Made by a program: the position numbers and the translations under genes. From Stutzerimonas stutzeri (GTDB taxonomy: Bacteria > Pseudomonadota > Gammaproteobacteria > Pseudomonadales > Pseudomonadaceae), in NCBI GenBank assembly GCA_002345575.1, contig DDVX01000019.1:62001-126000 (forward strand): 64,000 nt of DNA, given 5' to 3'. Under the pieces are notes generated by a model. The model was not told where the DNA came from, ran no database searches, and was given only the letters and a program-made list of their open reading frames with translations. Positions 7,694 through 17,794 of the stretch are shown here, in pieces (position 1 is the first letter of the stretch; the number at the start of each line of letters is the position of its first letter).

Positions 7694-8446
7694 ATGGATC
7701 CGTTACAAAGCGTGCTGAATATTCTGTTGGGGCTGGTATTGGGGGCGTTGGGCGGGCTGTTCGGCATCGGTGGTGGTCTGATCGCGATCCCGGTGCTGGG
7801 GGTGCTGTTCGGCTTGGACCAGCATTTGGCGCAGGGCACTGCGCTGGTCATGGTGGTGCCCAATGTGCTGCTGGCGATCTGGCGCTATCATCAGCGCAAT
7901 CGTATCGATATCCGCCATGCGCTAGCGCTGGGGATAAGCAGTTTCTGCTTCGCCATCGCTGGCGCCGCGCTTGCGGTATCGCTGGATCCCGGGCGCATGC
8001 GTATCGCCTTTGTCGGCTTTCTGCTGGCCCTGGCTGCATATACCTTGCTGCGTGTTTTTCTCACGCAGCCTAGCTCAACCGAGCTGCGCCACCCTTGGCC
8101 TTGGCTGGGCGTTCTGGGTGCCGGAGCAGGTGCTTTGGGTGGGTTGTTCGGGGTGGGCGGCGCGGTGTTGGCCACGCCGGTTCTGACCTCGATATTTGGT
8201 ACTTCGCAAGTCATCGCCCAGGGCTTGTCATTGTCGTTGGCCGCGCCCAGCACCGGGGTAACGCTGGCGACTTATGCATTCCATGGGCAGGTTGACTGGG
8301 CGCTGGGAGTGCCGCTGGCCATCGGCGGTCTGCTCAGCATCAGCCTGGGCGTGAAGCTGGCGCACGCGCTGCCGGAGCGCTTGCTGCGGATTCTGTTCAG
8401 CGCCTTTCTGGTGTTCAGCGCGATCATGCTCGGCTACGAAATCTGA
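7694..8446 (+). CDS. TauE/SafE-family membrane permease (TSUP)
   Basis: A 250-residue polytopic protein with about eight helices and the internal duplication typical of the TSUP family. GALGGLFGIGGGLIAIPVL near the N terminus is echoed by GALGGLFGVGGAVLATPVL in the second half. Family members export sulfite or sulfoacetate or move other small organic anions; the substrate here is unknown. Starts at ATG 7625 and 7682 are in frame, but I prefer 7694 because the first helix begins right after it. The Shine-Dalgarno evidence is weak. The next genes are the phn operon, with a promoter between, so a shared function is not implied. Confidence 0.82.
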   Translation: MDPLQSVLNILLGLVLGALGGLFGIGGGLIAIPVLGVLFGLDQHLAQGTALVMVVPNVLLAIWRYHQRNRIDIRHALALGISSFCFAIAGAALAVSLDPGRMRIAFVGFLLALAAYTLLRVFLTQPSSTELRHPWPWLGVLGAGAGALGGLFGVGGAVLATPVLTSIFGTSQVIAQGLSLSLAAPSTGVTLATYAFHGQVDWALGVPLAIGGLLSISLGVKLAHALPERLLRILFSAFLVFSAIMLGYEI

Positions 8447-8462
8447 TCCGCGCCTGCGCTTG

Positions 8463-8478
8463 GCGCTCTCGCGAGCGC
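8463..8478 (+). terminator. Hairpin after TauE/SafE gene
   Basis: GCGCTC-TCGC-GAGCGC forms a perfect six-pair stem 16 bases after the permease stop. There is no T run, so any termination would be weak or Rho-assisted. Confidence 0.4.
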
Positions 8479-8568
8479 TGAGCGTCATCTCTATGCTGAT
8501 GATAAGCGTACCGCTCACGCACGCTCCGTCGGCATGCCGCACATCTCGCTGTCTGACTCGGCTCGTTG

Positions 8569-8590
8569 CTGTCATGAAGTCTTCACGAAC
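8569..8590 (+). promoter_or_regulatory. Candidate Pho box for the phn operon
   Basis: CTGTCATGAAG followed directly by TCTTCACGAAC gives two 11-base direct repeats that match the PhoB half-site consensus (CTGTCAT plus four spacer bases). The first half is perfect and the second degenerate. It lies about 76 bases before phnC, and an AT-richer GATACA-like segment follows at -10 distance. Placement and repeat period support PhoB control under phosphate starvation. Confidence 0.75.
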
Positions 8591-8665
8591 GATACACAGG
8601 ACTGTCGCGGCGTCTCCCTAAGGTCTTCTCAAACCAAGACGGCTTACCGTCCCCGGAGAAGATCG

Positions 8666-9502
<837 letters not shown>

Positions 9503-9536
9503 ACCGCTATTTCCCCCCATATAGAGGAATCCACCA

Positions 9537-10541
9537 ATGGTTGCTCGTATCAGCCGGGTATTCGCCGCATCCGCCATTCTGGCCGGCTCGCTGCTGGGTA
9601 ATGCCCACGCCGAAGCGCTCAAAGAGCTGAACTTCGGCATCATTTCCACCGAGTCCTCGCAAAACCTGCGCACCGTATGGGAGCCCTTTCTGGACGCCAT
9701 GGGCGAGCGTACCGGGATGAAGATCAACGCCTTCTTCGCGCCGGACTATGCCGGCATCATCCAGGGCATGCGCTTCAACAAAGTTGACCTGGCCTGGTAT
9801 GGCAACAAGTCGGCGATGGAAGCTATCGACCGCGCTGGCGGCGAGATCTTCGCCCAGACCGTGGCCGCCAACGGTGCGCCGGGCTACTACAGCCTGATCG
9901 TGGCGCACAAGGACAGCCCGCTGACGTCAGTCGAGGACATGCTGGCCAACGCTGCCACGCTGACCTTCGCCAACGGCGACCCGAACTCCACTTCCGGTTA
10001 CCTGGTGCCCGGCTACTACGTGTTCGCCAAGAACCAGGTCGACCCCAACAAGGCCTTCAAGCGTTCGCTCAACGGCAGCCATGAAGTCAACGCGCTGTCG
10101 GTGGCCAACAAGCAGGTCGATGTCGGCACCTTCAACAACGAAGGCCTGGAGCGTCTGCAAGTGACCGCGCCAGATAAAGCCGCGCAACTCAAGGTGATCT
10201 GGCAGTCGCCGCTGATTCCGGCGGATCCCATGGTCTGGCGCAAGAATCTGCCCGAAAGCACCAAGGCCAGCATCCGCGACTTCTTCATGACCTACGGCAA
10301 GAGCGCCGCCGAGAACCAGGTACTGGCCAACCTTCAGTGGTCGCCATTCCGCGCCTCGGACAACGACCAGCTTTTACCCATCCGCCAGCTGGAACTGTTC
10401 AAGCAGCGCACCGAAGTGGCCAACAACAGCCGCTTGGCCGAAACCGACCGCAAGGCGCGGCTGGCCGAAATCGATGCCCAGCTGGCCGACCTTGAGCAGC
10501 GCATGGCCGAGCGCGAAAAAAATCTGGCCAAGGCTGGCTGA
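9537..10541 (+). CDS. phnD: Phosphonate ABC importer, periplasmic binding protein
   Basis: A 334-residue periplasmic phosphonate-binding protein. A Sec signal peptide ends around GNAHAEA (residues 1-25). The mature part has the PhnD hallmarks: LNFGIISTESSQN, WYGNKSAMEA and GDPNSTSGYLVPGYY, the last lining the phosphonate pocket. A charged C-terminal helix rich in E, K and R ends the protein. It delivers alkylphosphonates to PhnE/PhnC. It lies between the ATPase and permease genes, as in E. coli. Confidence 0.95.
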   Translation: MVARISRVFAASAILAGSLLGNAHAEALKELNFGIISTESSQNLRTVWEPFLDAMGERTGMKINAFFAPDYAGIIQGMRFNKVDLAWYGNKSAMEAIDRAGGEIFAQTVAANGAPGYYSLIVAHKDSPLTSVEDMLANAATLTFANGDPNSTSGYLVPGYYVFAKNQVDPNKAFKRSLNGSHEVNALSVANKQVDVGTFNNEGLERLQVTAPDKAAQLKVIWQSPLIPADPMVWRKNLPESTKASIRDFFMTYGKSAAENQVLANLQWSPFRASDNDQLLPIRQLELFKQRTEVANNSRLAETDRKARLAEIDAQLADLEQRMAEREKNLAKAG

Positions 10542-10596
10542 CCGGATGGCCGCCTCCCTTGCAGGTAGCCGCTGCCTGTTCTGAACGAGAAGACTC

Positions 10597-11391
10597 ATGA
10601 CCTCCATGACTACACATCCCACCGCTGAAGCGGTCGGCAAGCGCTCCTGGGGCCGGCTGATCGGCTGGGGCCTGCTCCTCGCCGTCCTTGCCTGGTCTTG
10701 GCAGGGCGCGGAAATGAACCCCCTGGCGCTGTACCGCGACGCTGGGAACATGGCGGTCTTTGCCGCCGATTTCTTCCCGCCGGACTTCACCGACTGGCGG
10801 CTGTACCTCAAGGAAATGATCGTCACCGTGCAGATCGCCCTGTGGGGCACGGTGTTGGCGATCGTCTGCGCGATTCCGCTGAGCATCCTCAGCTCGGAAA
10901 ACATCGTTCCCTGGTGGGTCTATCAGCCAGTGCGCCGTCTTATGGACGCCTGCCGTTCGATCAACGAAATGGTCTTCGCCATGCTGTTCGTGGTGGCGGT
11001 GGGGCTCGGTCCCTTCGCTGGTGTGCTGGCGCTGTTCATCAGCACGACGGGCGTGCTGGCCAAGCTGTTCGCTGAGGCGGTGGAAGCCATCGAGCCCGGT
11101 CCGGTGGAAGGCGTACGCGCCACCGGTGCCAGCGCGCTGCAGGAGGTGATCTACGGCGTGCTGCCGCAAGTGTTGCCGCTGTGGATTTCCTACGCGCTGT
11201 ATCGCTTCGAATCCAACGTGCGCTCGGCCACCGTTGTCGGCATGGTCGGCGCGGGGGGCATCGGCGTGATCCTCTGGGAAGCCATTCGCGGCTTCCAGTT
11301 CGGCCAGACCTGCGCGCTGCTGATCATGATCATCCTGGTGGTGAGCCTGATCGATGTGCTGTCGCAGCGCCTGCGCAAGCTGTTCATCTGA
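10597..11391 (+). CDS. phnE: Phosphonate ABC importer, permease
   Basis: A 264-residue inner-membrane permease with about six helices and the BPD_transp_1 EAA-like loop near VEGVRATGASALQEVIYGVLPQ. It forms the channel through which PhnD-bound phosphonates cross, powered by PhnC. Only one phnE gene is present, whereas some bacteria carry two. ATG 10597 is used. The next gene, phnF, begins 10 bases after the stop. Confidence 0.94.
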   Translation: MTSMTTHPTAEAVGKRSWGRLIGWGLLLAVLAWSWQGAEMNPLALYRDAGNMAVFAADFFPPDFTDWRLYLKEMIVTVQIALWGTVLAIVCAIPLSILSSENIVPWWVYQPVRRLMDACRSINEMVFAMLFVVAVGLGPFAGVLALFISTTGVLAKLFAEAVEAIEPGPVEGVRATGASALQEVIYGVLPQVLPLWISYALYRFESNVRSATVVGMVGAGGIGVILWEAIRGFQFGQTCALLIMIILVVSLIDVLSQRLRKLFI

Positions 11392-11401
11392 GTTTTTTGC
11401 C

Positions 11402-12106
11402 ATGGACATGTCTAGACAAGCCCAGCCGCTTTACCTCGAACTCGCCGAGACGCTGCGCCACGAAGTGCAGCGCATGCAGCCGGGCGACTACCTGCCGGGC
11501 GAGCTGCAACTGGCCGCTCGCTTCGCGGTGAACCGCCATACCCTGCGCCGTGCGATGGATGAGCTGGTGCAAGAAGGGCAGCTGGCCCGCCACAAGGGCA
11601 AGGGCACCCGCGTGCTGACCCGGCCGATGATCTATCCGATGCGGGCCGAGAGCGCCTACAGCGCATCGCTGTCGGCACAGGGCCACGGCGTCGAGGCTCG
11701 GCTGCTGGAGCGCCGCGTGCGCCCGGCCTTAGATGCAGAAATAGAGCACCTGCAGCTGGAATCCGGCGCACGCGTTCTGGAGCTGCTCACCCTGCGGCTG
11801 ATCGATGATCAACCGGTCAGCCTGATCCGTCACCGCTACAGCGCCCATCGTGAGCCGTTGCTGGCCAACTACGAAGGCGGCTCGCTGCGCGCTTATCTCG
11901 CCGAGCGCGGCACGGCGCTGACGCGAGCCTACAGCCTGATTGGTGCGCGACTGCCGAGCCGAGAGGAGGCCGACCGGCTATTGATGTCCCGTCAGGCACC
12001 TCTGCTTACCGTCCTCACCCTTTCCCAGAACCCGGCCGGACAACCGGTGGAGCTTTCCCACTCCACCAGCCGCGCTGACCGTTTTCAGTTCCAGGTTGCT
12101 CCCTGA
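11402..12106 (+). CDS. phnF: GntR-family regulator of phosphonate use
   Basis: A 234-residue HutC-subfamily GntR regulator. The N-terminal winged helix (LYLELAETLRHEV, YLPGELQLAARFAVNRHTLRRAMDEL) precedes an UTRA effector domain. It sits inside the operon between transporter and lyase genes, the E. coli phnF position, and probably modulates the operon in response to a phosphonate or pathway intermediate. ATG 11402 or ATG 11408 could be used. The stop overlaps the first candidate ATG of phnG. Confidence 0.92.
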   Translation: MDMSRQAQPLYLELAETLRHEVQRMQPGDYLPGELQLAARFAVNRHTLRRAMDELVQEGQLARHKGKGTRVLTRPMIYPMRAESAYSASLSAQGHGVEARLLERRVRPALDAEIEHLQLESGARVLELLTLRLIDDQPVSLIRHRYSAHREPLLANYEGGSLRAYLAERGTALTRAYSLIGARLPSREEADRLLMSRQAPLLTVLTLSQNPAGQPVELSHSTSRADRFQFQVAP

Positions 12107-12117
12107 TGGAGGATTTC

Positions 12118-12558
12118 ATGACCCCCGACACTGCTCCCCGCCAGCGCTGGATGGGCGTGCTCGCCCGCGCCGGCGACCGGCTGGCCGATTACGAAAATCA
12201 GCTCAAAGACGCCGAATACCAGCTGATAAGACCGGCCGAAATCGGCATGACCATGGTGCGCGGCCGCATGGGCGGAACTGGTGCCGCGTTCAACCTCGGC
12301 GAAATGACCATGACCCGTTGCGTAGTGCGTTTCGCTGATGGCCGCACCGGCTACAGCTATCTCGCCGGACGCAACAAGCGCCAGGCCGAACTGGCGGCGC
12401 TGGCCGATGCGCACCTGCAAGGCGGCGATCAGCAACGCTGGTTGGCATCGCTGATCGAGCCACTCGAGAAAATCCAACAGGCGCAACGCGCCGCACAACA
12501 GGCCGAGGCGGCCTCCACGCGTGTGGAGTTCGTCACCATGGTGCGAGGTGAAAGCTGA
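12118..12558 (+). CDS. phnG: C-P lyase core subunit PhnG
   Basis: A 146-residue subunit of the PhnGHIJ core complex, which installs the phosphonate on ATP as ribose-1-phosphonate triphosphate. The RWMGVLARA start and the MVRGRMGGTGAAFNLGEMTMTRC block are family signatures. ATG 12118 is preferred over ATG 12106 because GGAGG (12108-12112) lies five bases before it. The ATG of phnH overlaps the stop, so translation is coupled. Confidence 0.94.
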   Translation: MTPDTAPRQRWMGVLARAGDRLADYENQLKDAEYQLIRPAEIGMTMVRGRMGGTGAAFNLGEMTMTRCVVRFADGRTGYSYLAGRNKRQAELAALADAHLQGGDQQRWLASLIEPLEKIQQAQRAAQQAEAASTRVEFVTMVRGES

Positions 12559-13157
12559 TGAGTTCGCAATTTCTACTCCCTGCGTTCGACAACCCCGCGC
12601 TGGCCTCCCAGCTGAGTTTTCGCGCTGCGCTCAATGCCCTGGCGGAACCGGGGCTGAGCCAGACGCTGCCAAGCGTGCAGCCGATTGCTGGCCTGGCGTC
12701 GGCGACCTATGCGCTGTGCCTGAGCCTGCTGGATGCCGACACCCCGGTGTGGCTGGCGCCGGCCTTCGACTCGCCGGTGTTGCGCGCCAACCTGAGCTTT
12801 CACTGCGGTTGCCCGATTGTCGAGACGCGTGAAGAGGCGGCTTTTGCGGTCCTCGACATCCGCGAACTGGATGATCTTTGCGGCTTCGATGGTGGCAGCG
12901 AGCGTTATCCCGACCAATCCTGCTCGCTGATCGTCCAGCTCGATGAACTGGGCGGCGGTACGTGCTGGCGCTGGCAAGGGCCCGGTATCGAAACCGAACG
13001 CCTGGTAACGCTACCGCTACCGTTCGGCTTCTGGGCACAGCGTGAACGGCGGACGCAATTCCCGCGTGGGCTGGACATCTTCTTCAGCGCTGGCGAACAG
13101 CTGATCGGACTGCCGCGCAGCACTCGCTGCTCCGTTCTGGCACAGGAGGCGAGCTGA
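12558..13157 (+). CDS. phnH: C-P lyase core subunit PhnH
   Basis: A 199-residue PhnH. It belongs to the PLP-transferase-like fold but binds no PLP, and serves as a structural subunit of the PhnGHIJ complex. Visible family blocks are FRAALNALAEPG near the N terminus, DADTPVWLAP in the middle and LPRSTRC near the end. Its start overlaps the phnG stop and its stop overlaps the phnI start, each by one base, so the core subunits are made in step. Confidence 0.94.
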   Translation: MSSQFLLPAFDNPALASQLSFRAALNALAEPGLSQTLPSVQPIAGLASATYALCLSLLDADTPVWLAPAFDSPVLRANLSFHCGCPIVETREEAAFAVLDIRELDDLCGFDGGSERYPDQSCSLIVQLDELGGGTCWRWQGPGIETERLVTLPLPFGFWAQRERRTQFPRGLDIFFSAGEQLIGLPRSTRCSVLAQEAS

Positions 13158-14254
13158 TGTACGTTGCCGTGAAAGGAGGCGAGCAGGCGATCGACAATGC
13201 CCACGCTCTGCTGGCGAAGAAGCGTCGTGGCGATACCGACCTGGCCGAGCTGAGTGTGGCCCAGATACGCCAGCAGCTGCCGTTGGCCGTGGCGCGGGTG
13301 ATGGGCGAAGGCTCTCTGTACGACGAAGAGCTGGCTGCGCTGGCGATCAAGCAGGCGGCAGGCGATTTGCTTGAGGCGATCTTCCTGCTGCGTGCCTATC
13401 GCACCACCTTGCCGCGCTTCGGCCACAGCCTGCCGCTGCACACTGCCGATATGCGCCTGAGCCGGCGTATCTCCGCGACGTTCAAGGATTTGCCGGGCGG
13501 GCAATTGCTCGGCCCGACCTTCGACTACACCCACCGTCTGCTGGATTTCGCGCTGCTGGCCGAAGGCGAACAGCCGCAGCTTGAGGTCGATCCCTGCGCG
13601 CATCTGGACAATTGCCCACGGGTACTCGATCTGCTCGGCAGCGAAGGACTGATGACGGCCGAGACCGACCGCGGTGAGCCTGTTGCTGATATCACTCGCG
13701 AGCCACTGGAGTTCCCGGCGAGCCGTGCCGAGCGCCTGCAAGCGCTGGCCCGCGGCGACGAAGGCTTTCTGCTGGCGCTGGGCTACTCGACGCAGCGCGG
13801 CTATGGCCGCAACCACCCCTTCGCCGGCGAGATCCGTATCGGCGAGTTGGAGGTCTGGATCGAGCCGGAGGAGCTGGGGTTCCCGGTGTGCCTGGGCGAG
13901 ATCGAGGTGAGCGAGTGCGAGATGGTCAACCAGTTCGTCGGCGGGCAGGGCAGGGAGGCGCAGTTCACCCGCGGCTACGGCCTGGCCTTCGGTTATGCCG
14001 AGCGCAAGGCCATGGCCATGGCGCTGGTTGACCGGGCGCTGCGTGCCGAGGAGTACGCCGAGGAAATCCAGGGCCCTGCGCAGCAGGAAGAATTCGTGCT
14101 GATGCACTGCGACAACGTCGAGGCGGGCGGCTTCGTCTCGCATCTCAAGCTGCCGCATTACGTCGACTTCCAGGCGGAGCTGGAGCTGATCCGCAAACTT
14201 CGCCGGCCAGCGGCCGATGCCCCCCAAACCGCTCAAGAGGAAGCCCGCGCATGA
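13157..14254 (+). CDS. phnI: C-P lyase core subunit PhnI
   Basis: A 365-residue PhnI, the nucleosidase subunit that with PhnG, H and L replaces the adenine of MgATP by phosphonate. The start MYVAVKGGEQAI and the blocks ISATFKDLPGGQLLGPTFDYTHRLLDF, GYSTQRGYGRNHPF and VMLHCDN-like FVLMHCDNVEA are conserved in the family. It overlaps phnH by one base and phnJ by four (ATGA), typical of a tightly coupled operon. Confidence 0.94.
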   Translation: MYVAVKGGEQAIDNAHALLAKKRRGDTDLAELSVAQIRQQLPLAVARVMGEGSLYDEELAALAIKQAAGDLLEAIFLLRAYRTTLPRFGHSLPLHTADMRLSRRISATFKDLPGGQLLGPTFDYTHRLLDFALLAEGEQPQLEVDPCAHLDNCPRVLDLLGSEGLMTAETDRGEPVADITREPLEFPASRAERLQALARGDEGFLLALGYSTQRGYGRNHPFAGEIRIGELEVWIEPEELGFPVCLGEIEVSECEMVNQFVGGQGREAQFTRGYGLAFGYAERKAMAMALVDRALRAEEYAEEIQGPAQQEEFVLMHCDNVEAGGFVSHLKLPHYVDFQAELELIRKLRRPAADAPQTAQEEARA

Positions 14255-15120
14255 GCCTTCAGCAAAGCATTGCACAGGCGGACGGCTACAACTTCGCCTA
14301 TCTGGATGAGCAGACCAAACGCATGATCCGCCGGGCCTTGCTCAAGGCCGTCGCCATTCCTGGCTATCAGGTGCCCTTCGGCGGTCGCGAGATGCCGCTG
14401 CCCTACGGTTGGGGCACCGGTGGCATGCAGCTGACCGCGGCCATTCTCGGTAATGACGATGTGCTCAAGGTCATCGACCAGGGCGCCGACGACACCACCA
14501 ATGCGGTGTCGATCCGCCGCTTCTTCGCGCGTACCGCCAACGTCGCAACGACCACCCGCACGCCCGAGGCCACGGTGATCCAGACCCGTCACCGGATACC
14601 GGAGACGCCGCTGTCAAACGGACAGATTCTGGTCTATCAGGTGCCAATTCCCGAGCCGCTGCGCTTCATCGAGCCGTCGGAGAACGAGACCCGCACCATG
14701 CACGCGCTGGGCGATTACGGCGTGATGCACGTCAAGCTCTACGAGGACATCGCCACCTTCGGCCATATCGCCACGGCCTACGCCTACCCGGTGACGGTCG
14801 ATGATCACTACGTGATGGATCCGTCGCCGATTCCCAAGTTCGACAACCCCAAGCTGGACATGAGCCCGGCGCTGATGCTGTTCGGTGCTGGTCGCGAGAA
14901 GCGCCTCTACGCGGTACCACCCTATACAAAGGTGGAAAGCCTCGATTTTGAGGATCACCCCTTCGCCATTCAGCGCTGGGAGGCGTGCTGCGCGGTGTGC
15001 GGCAGCGGTGAGTCTTTCCTCGATGAACTCATCGTCGACGATCGCGGCACCAAGCGCTTCGTCTGTTCCGACACCGATTACTGCATCCAGCGCTACAGCG
15101 AAAAGGAGATCGGCCAATGA
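14251..15120 (+). CDS. phnJ: C-P lyase radical SAM subunit PhnJ
   Basis: A 289-residue catalytic subunit that cleaves the carbon-phosphorus bond by radical SAM chemistry. The unusual iron-sulfur motif is intact: CxxC (CAVC) followed by exactly 21 residues and a third cysteine (FVCSDTDYC), matching the CX2CX21C pattern known for PhnJ. The GYNFAYLDEQTKRMIRRA start and VPFGGREMPLPYGWGTGG block are also conserved. It overlaps phnI and phnK by four bases each. Confidence 0.96.
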   Translation: MSLQQSIAQADGYNFAYLDEQTKRMIRRALLKAVAIPGYQVPFGGREMPLPYGWGTGGMQLTAAILGNDDVLKVIDQGADDTTNAVSIRRFFARTANVATTTRTPEATVIQTRHRIPETPLSNGQILVYQVPIPEPLRFIEPSENETRTMHALGDYGVMHVKLYEDIATFGHIATAYAYPVTVDDHYVMDPSPIPKFDNPKLDMSPALMLFGAGREKRLYAVPPYTKVESLDFEDHPFAIQRWEACCAVCGSGESFLDELIVDDRGTKRFVCSDTDYCIQRYSEKEIGQ

Positions 15121-15929
15121 ATGCCGTTCAGCAAGCGCCGCAGGCTTTGGTCGATCTCGACACGCCGTTGCTGCAGGTTCGTGGGCTGACCCGCCTGTAC
15201 GGGCCGGACAAGGGCTGCCAGGAGGTCGATTTCGACCTGTATCCCGGTGAAGTGCTGGGTATTGTCGGCGAATCCGGCTCCGGCAAGTCGACGCTGCTCA
15301 GCCTGCTGTCCGGGCGCTGCATGCCCGACCGTGGCGGTGTCTCCTATCGAACCACTGAAGGCGACTGGCTCGACCTCTACAGCGCCAGTGAAGCGGCGCG
15401 GCGCACGCTGCTGCGCACCGAGTGGGGCTTCGTCGAGCAGAACCCGCGGGATGGCTTGCGCATGGGGGTTTCCGCTGGTGCCAACATTGGCGAGCGGCTG
15501 ATGGCCCAGGGCTCGCGCCATTACGGCCACTTGCGCCAGGCCGGCCTCGACTGGTTGCAGCAGGTGGAGATTGACGCGGCACGCATCGACGATCTGCCCA
15601 GCACCTTTTCCGGCGGCATGCAGCAGCGCCTGCAGATCGCCCGCAACCTGGTATCCGGGCCGCGCCTGGTGTTCATGGACGAGCCTACCGGTGGCCTGGA
15701 TGTGTCCGTGCAGGCGCGTCTGCTCGATCTGCTGCGCGGCCTGGTGCGCGAGCTGAACCTGGCAGTGGTGATCGTCACCCATGACCTGGCAGTGGCGCGC
15801 CTGCTGGCCGACCGGCTGATGGTGATGCGCCGCTCCCGTGTGGTGGAAGCCGGGCTTACCGACCAGTTGCTGGATGACCCGCAGCATCCCTACACGCAGT
15901 TGCTGGTTTCCTCGGTGTTGCAGCCATGA
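15117..15929 (+). CDS. phnK: C-P lyase ABC-type subunit PhnK
   Basis: A 270-residue ABC ATPase-fold subunit that docks on the PhnGHIJ core. Walker A (GESGSGKST), the signature FSGGMQQR and Walker B (LVFMDEPTGGLDVS) are present. It resembles oligopeptide-transporter ATPases, but the operon position and absence of a nearby permease mark it as PhnK. It overlaps phnJ by four bases, and phnL follows after 28 bases. Confidence 0.94.
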   Translation: MNAVQQAPQALVDLDTPLLQVRGLTRLYGPDKGCQEVDFDLYPGEVLGIVGESGSGKSTLLSLLSGRCMPDRGGVSYRTTEGDWLDLYSASEAARRTLLRTEWGFVEQNPRDGLRMGVSAGANIGERLMAQGSRHYGHLRQAGLDWLQQVEIDAARIDDLPSTFSGGMQQRLQIARNLVSGPRLVFMDEPTGGLDVSVQARLLDLLRGLVRELNLAVVIVTHDLAVARLLADRLMVMRRSRVVEAGLTDQLLDDPQHPYTQLLVSSVLQP

Positions 15930-15957
15930 GAGATCCCCGTTTCGCCTGGAGGCACCA

Positions 15958-16659
15958 ATGAACAACCTGTTGGAAGTGCGCAACCTGCAAAAGGCCTTCG
16001 TCCTGCATCAGCAGCACGGCGTCGAACTGAAGGTACTCAAGCGCCTGAGCTTCGACGTGCGTGCCGGCGAATGCCTGGTGCTGCATGGCCGTTCCGGCGC
16101 GGGCAAATCCACTCTTTTGCGCAGCCTGTATGGCAACTACCGGGCCGAGGGCAGCATTCGCATTCGGCATCGTGGCGAAGCTTTCGAGCTGGTCGGCGCC
16201 GAGCCGCGCCAGGTGATCGCGGTACGTCGCGAAACCCTGGGCTACGTCAGCCAGTTCCTGCGGGTGATTCCCCGCGTGGAGTGCCTGGACGTGGTGATGG
16301 AGCCGGCCCTGGCACGCGGCTGGACGCGTGCCGCTGCCGACGCACGTGCCAAGCGGCTGTTGAGTCGGCTGAATATCCCCGAGCGCCTCTGGTCGCTGGC
16401 CCCCGGCACTTTTTCCGGCGGGGAGCAGCAGCGGGTCAACCTGGCACGCGGCTTCATGGTGGACTGGCCAGTGCTGCTGCTCGATGAACCCACCGCTTCT
16501 CTGGACGAGGCCAACCGCGACGTGGTGCTAGAGCTGATCGCTGAAGCCAAGGCCGCCGGCACCGCCCTGGTGGGTATTTTCCATGATCGTCTGGTGCGCG
16601 AGGCCGTTGCCGATCGCTACCTGGATATGACTACCGAGGAGCTTGCCCATGCCGGCTGA
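15958..16659 (+). CDS. phnL: C-P lyase ABC-type subunit PhnL
   Basis: A 233-residue ABC ATPase-fold protein with Walker A (GRSGAGKST), the signature FSGGEQQR and Walker B (LLLDEPTASLDE). PhnL acts with PhnG, H and I in the first step of phosphonate activation. The start is ATG 15958, preceded by GGAGG at about seven bases; the upstream frame is rejected. Its last 11 bases overlap the phnM start. Confidence 0.94.
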   Translation: MNNLLEVRNLQKAFVLHQQHGVELKVLKRLSFDVRAGECLVLHGRSGAGKSTLLRSLYGNYRAEGSIRIRHRGEAFELVGAEPRQVIAVRRETLGYVSQFLRVIPRVECLDVVMEPALARGWTRAAADARAKRLLSRLNIPERLWSLAPGTFSGGEQQRVNLARGFMVDWPVLLLDEPTASLDEANRDVVLELIAEAKAAGTALVGIFHDRLVREAVADRYLDMTTEELAHAG

Positions 16660-17794
16660 AATCGTTCTGACCAATGCCCGCCTGGTCACCGCCGAGCGGG
16701 TTTTCGACGGCACACTGGTGATCCGAGACGGCCTGATCACCGAGGTGGAAGAAGGGCGCAGCCGGTTGCCCCAGGCACAGGATCTCAATGGCGACCACCT
16801 GCTGCCGGGCTTGATCGAGCTGCACACCGACAATCTGGAAAAACACATGAGCCCGCGCCCGGGCGTCGACTGGCCATCCGCCTCGGCTGTGCTCACCCAC
16901 GATGCGCAGATCGTTGCGGCGGGCATCACCACAGTGTTCGATGCGCTGTCCATCGGCGATATCAAGCCGGGCAGTCAGCGCATGCATCAGCTGCCGGTGA
17001 TGCTCGAAGCCATCGCCAGTGCCGCAGAAGCAGGCGACCTGCGCGCCGAGCATCGCTTGCACCTGCGTTGCGAGGTCTGTCACCCCGATGTGCTCAGCCT
17101 GTTCCGCGATCTGGTCGAGCATCCACTGGTGCAGCTGGTCTCGGTGATGGACCACTCGCCCGGCCAGCGCCAGTTCGCCCTTGAAACCAAGTATCGCGAG
17201 TACTACAAGGGCAAATACCACCTTAATGATGAAGAGATGGACGCCTTCACCCAGGAACAGAAGGCCAATTCGCGGATGTACAGCGACCGGCACCGGCGCG
17301 CCGTGGTGGAAGAATGTCGGGCGCGCGGCTTGGCCCTGGCCAGCCATGACGATGCCACCCTAGCGCACGCGCAGGAATCGGCTGCGTTCGGCATGTCCAT
17401 CGCCGAGTTCCCGACCACGCTGGAAGCGGCTCGGGCCAGTCACGAGCTGGGCATGAAGGTGCTGATGGGCGCGCCCAATATCGTTCGCGGCGGGTCGCAT
17501 TCGGGCAATATCGCCGCGGCTGAACTGGCGGCGGCGAATGTGCTCGATATCCTGTCCAGCGATTACTATCCTGCCAGCCTGTTGCAGGCGGCACTGATGC
17601 TGGCCGAGCAGGACAACGCGTACGATCTGCCGCGGGCCGTCGCGACGGTCAGCCGATTGCCGGCCCGCGCGGCGGGGCTGGATGACCGTGGCGAAATACG
17701 GGTTGGCCTGCGCGCCGACCTGCTGCAGACGCGAATTCAGCCATCGCAGCCCCTGATTCGCCAAGTGTGGCGTGAGGGACGAAGGGTATTCTGA
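16649..17794 (+). CDS. phnM: Ribose-1-phosphonate triphosphate pyrophosphohydrolase
   Basis: A 381-residue amidohydrolase-superfamily enzyme that removes pyrophosphate from alpha-D-ribose-1-methylphosphonate-5-triphosphate before C-P cleavage. The metal-binding block LPGLIELHTDNLEKH, the VMDHSPGQRQF block and the SHDDAT block are visible. Start at ATG 16649, overlapping the phnL end. Its stop overlaps the phnN start by one base. Confidence 0.94.
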   Translation: MPAEIVLTNARLVTAERVFDGTLVIRDGLITEVEEGRSRLPQAQDLNGDHLLPGLIELHTDNLEKHMSPRPGVDWPSASAVLTHDAQIVAAGITTVFDALSIGDIKPGSQRMHQLPVMLEAIASAAEAGDLRAEHRLHLRCEVCHPDVLSLFRDLVEHPLVQLVSVMDHSPGQRQFALETKYREYYKGKYHLNDEEMDAFTQEQKANSRMYSDRHRRAVVEECRARGLALASHDDATLAHAQESAAFGMSIAEFPTTLEAARASHELGMKVLMGAPNIVRGGSHSGNIAAAELAAANVLDILSSDYYPASLLQAALMLAEQDNAYDLPRAVATVSRLPARAAGLDDRGEIRVGLRADLLQTRIQPSQPLIRQVWREGRRVF

